Positions 14,493-14,623 of a stretch of DNA of 14,623 nucleotides are shown one piece after another. The stretch's first letter is position 1; every line of letters starts with the position of its first letter. Position numbers and translations under genes: made by a program. Origin of the DNA: Thermoplasmata archaeon (GTDB lineage Archaea > Thermoplasmatota > Thermoplasmata > Thermoplasmatales > Thermoplasmataceae); NCBI GenBank assembly GCA_021797385.1, contig JAJZZW010000032.1, forward strand, positions 1 through 14,623. Reading direction: 5' to 3'. The notes under the pieces were generated by a model. That model had not been told where the DNA came from and searched no databases. It saw only the letters and a program-made list of their open reading frames with translations.

Positions 14493-14623
14493 GTGGATTA
14501 CGTACCAGATACATCGGTAATAGTTAGCGGAAAATTCAGGGAATACATAGCCAGAAAAAAAGATGTCAGAGTCATTTTATCTGAAGCCATGATTGCAGAA
14601 ATTGAACATCAGGCAAATGAGGG
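14493..14623 (+). CDS. PIN-domain ATPase (PilT/PINA-like), N-terminal fragment
   Basis: Partial: 43 complete codons, truncated by the right edge. Starting at GTG it reads MDYVPDTSVIVSGKF, then VILSEAMIAEIEHQANEG. This matches the start of archaeal PIN-domain ATPases, which have a nuclease-like PIN domain, then a RecA-like ATPase and a KH domain; family members typically read VPDTSVIVDGR and later AVVAELEHQAN. The acidic residues Asp6 and Glu36 of the PIN active site are present. The conserved Asp after VIV is Ser here (Ser12). The first ATG (14491) gives only nine codons in another frame, so GTG is the start, as the TATA distance supports. The C-terminal domains are outside the window and are inferred from the family. 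Confidence 0.75.
   Translation, partial: MDYVPDTSVIVSGKFREYIARKKDVRVILSEAMIAEIEHQANE

Noticed and set aside
14491..14520. ATG at 14491 as the start of the last gene
   Set aside because: That frame ends in TAA after nine codons. The GTG at 14493 opens the PIN-domain reading frame.
1..14623. tRNA, rRNA, CRISPR, insertion sequence or integration site
   Set aside because: No tRNA arm signatures, spaced direct repeats, transposase or integrase motifs, or terminal inverted repeats were seen in the spacers, which are mostly under 250 bases.

Overview
The window looks like a stretch of core chromosome from an A+T-rich acidophilic euryarchaeon of the order Thermoplasmatales, with Ferroplasma-like relatives the best guess. 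This is inferred from gene content and style, since no database search was possible. The evidence is: archaeal-type NMN adenylyltransferase, family B DNA polymerase, archaeal/eukaryotic PheS, a two-subunit 2-oxoacid:ferredoxin oxidoreductase, an archaeal RqcH/NEMF homologue and a PIN-domain ATPase start. In addition, nearly every gene has a TATA-like box centred about 22-30 bases before its start codon and no Shine-Dalgarno sequence, the pattern of leaderless archaeal transcripts. I saw no tRNA, rRNA, insertion sequence or CRISPR array.

Left part (1-3740): the N-terminal half of rqcH (minus strand) runs off the left edge. A small alpha/beta hydrolase is divergent from it. The hydrolase ends tail-to-tail, with a 6-base overlap, against a site-2-type membrane metalloprotease with a PDZ domain. 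The protease follows a MarR-family regulator gene on the minus strand and probably shares its transcript. A perfect 8-bp inverted repeat lies just upstream of the MarR start, where its transcript should begin, and is the best candidate for an autoregulatory operator. Middle part (3741-7614): a 236-base divergent intergenic region precedes korA-korB, whose genes overlap by 4 bases. It is followed by a 48-codon basic coiled-coil gene and a 209-codon gene of unknown function. These last two have nearly identical promoters (16 of 16 bases plus a shared ATG).

Right part (7731-14623): five genes with their own promoters follow: surE (nucleotidase), nadM (NAD synthesis), a family B DNA polymerase with two PIP-like motifs at its C-terminus, and an MFS transporter that meets pheS tail-to-tail with a 2-base gap. 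A GTG-started PIN-domain ATPase gene, divergent from pheS, runs off the right edge.

The window is mostly housekeeping: translation and its rescue (pheS, rqcH), replication (polB), central carbon and NAD metabolism (kor, nadM, surE). The parts least explained by known families are the MarR-protease pair with its operator, and the paired small and unknown genes at 6709-7614 that share a promoter sequence. I found no clear new defence or mobile system.
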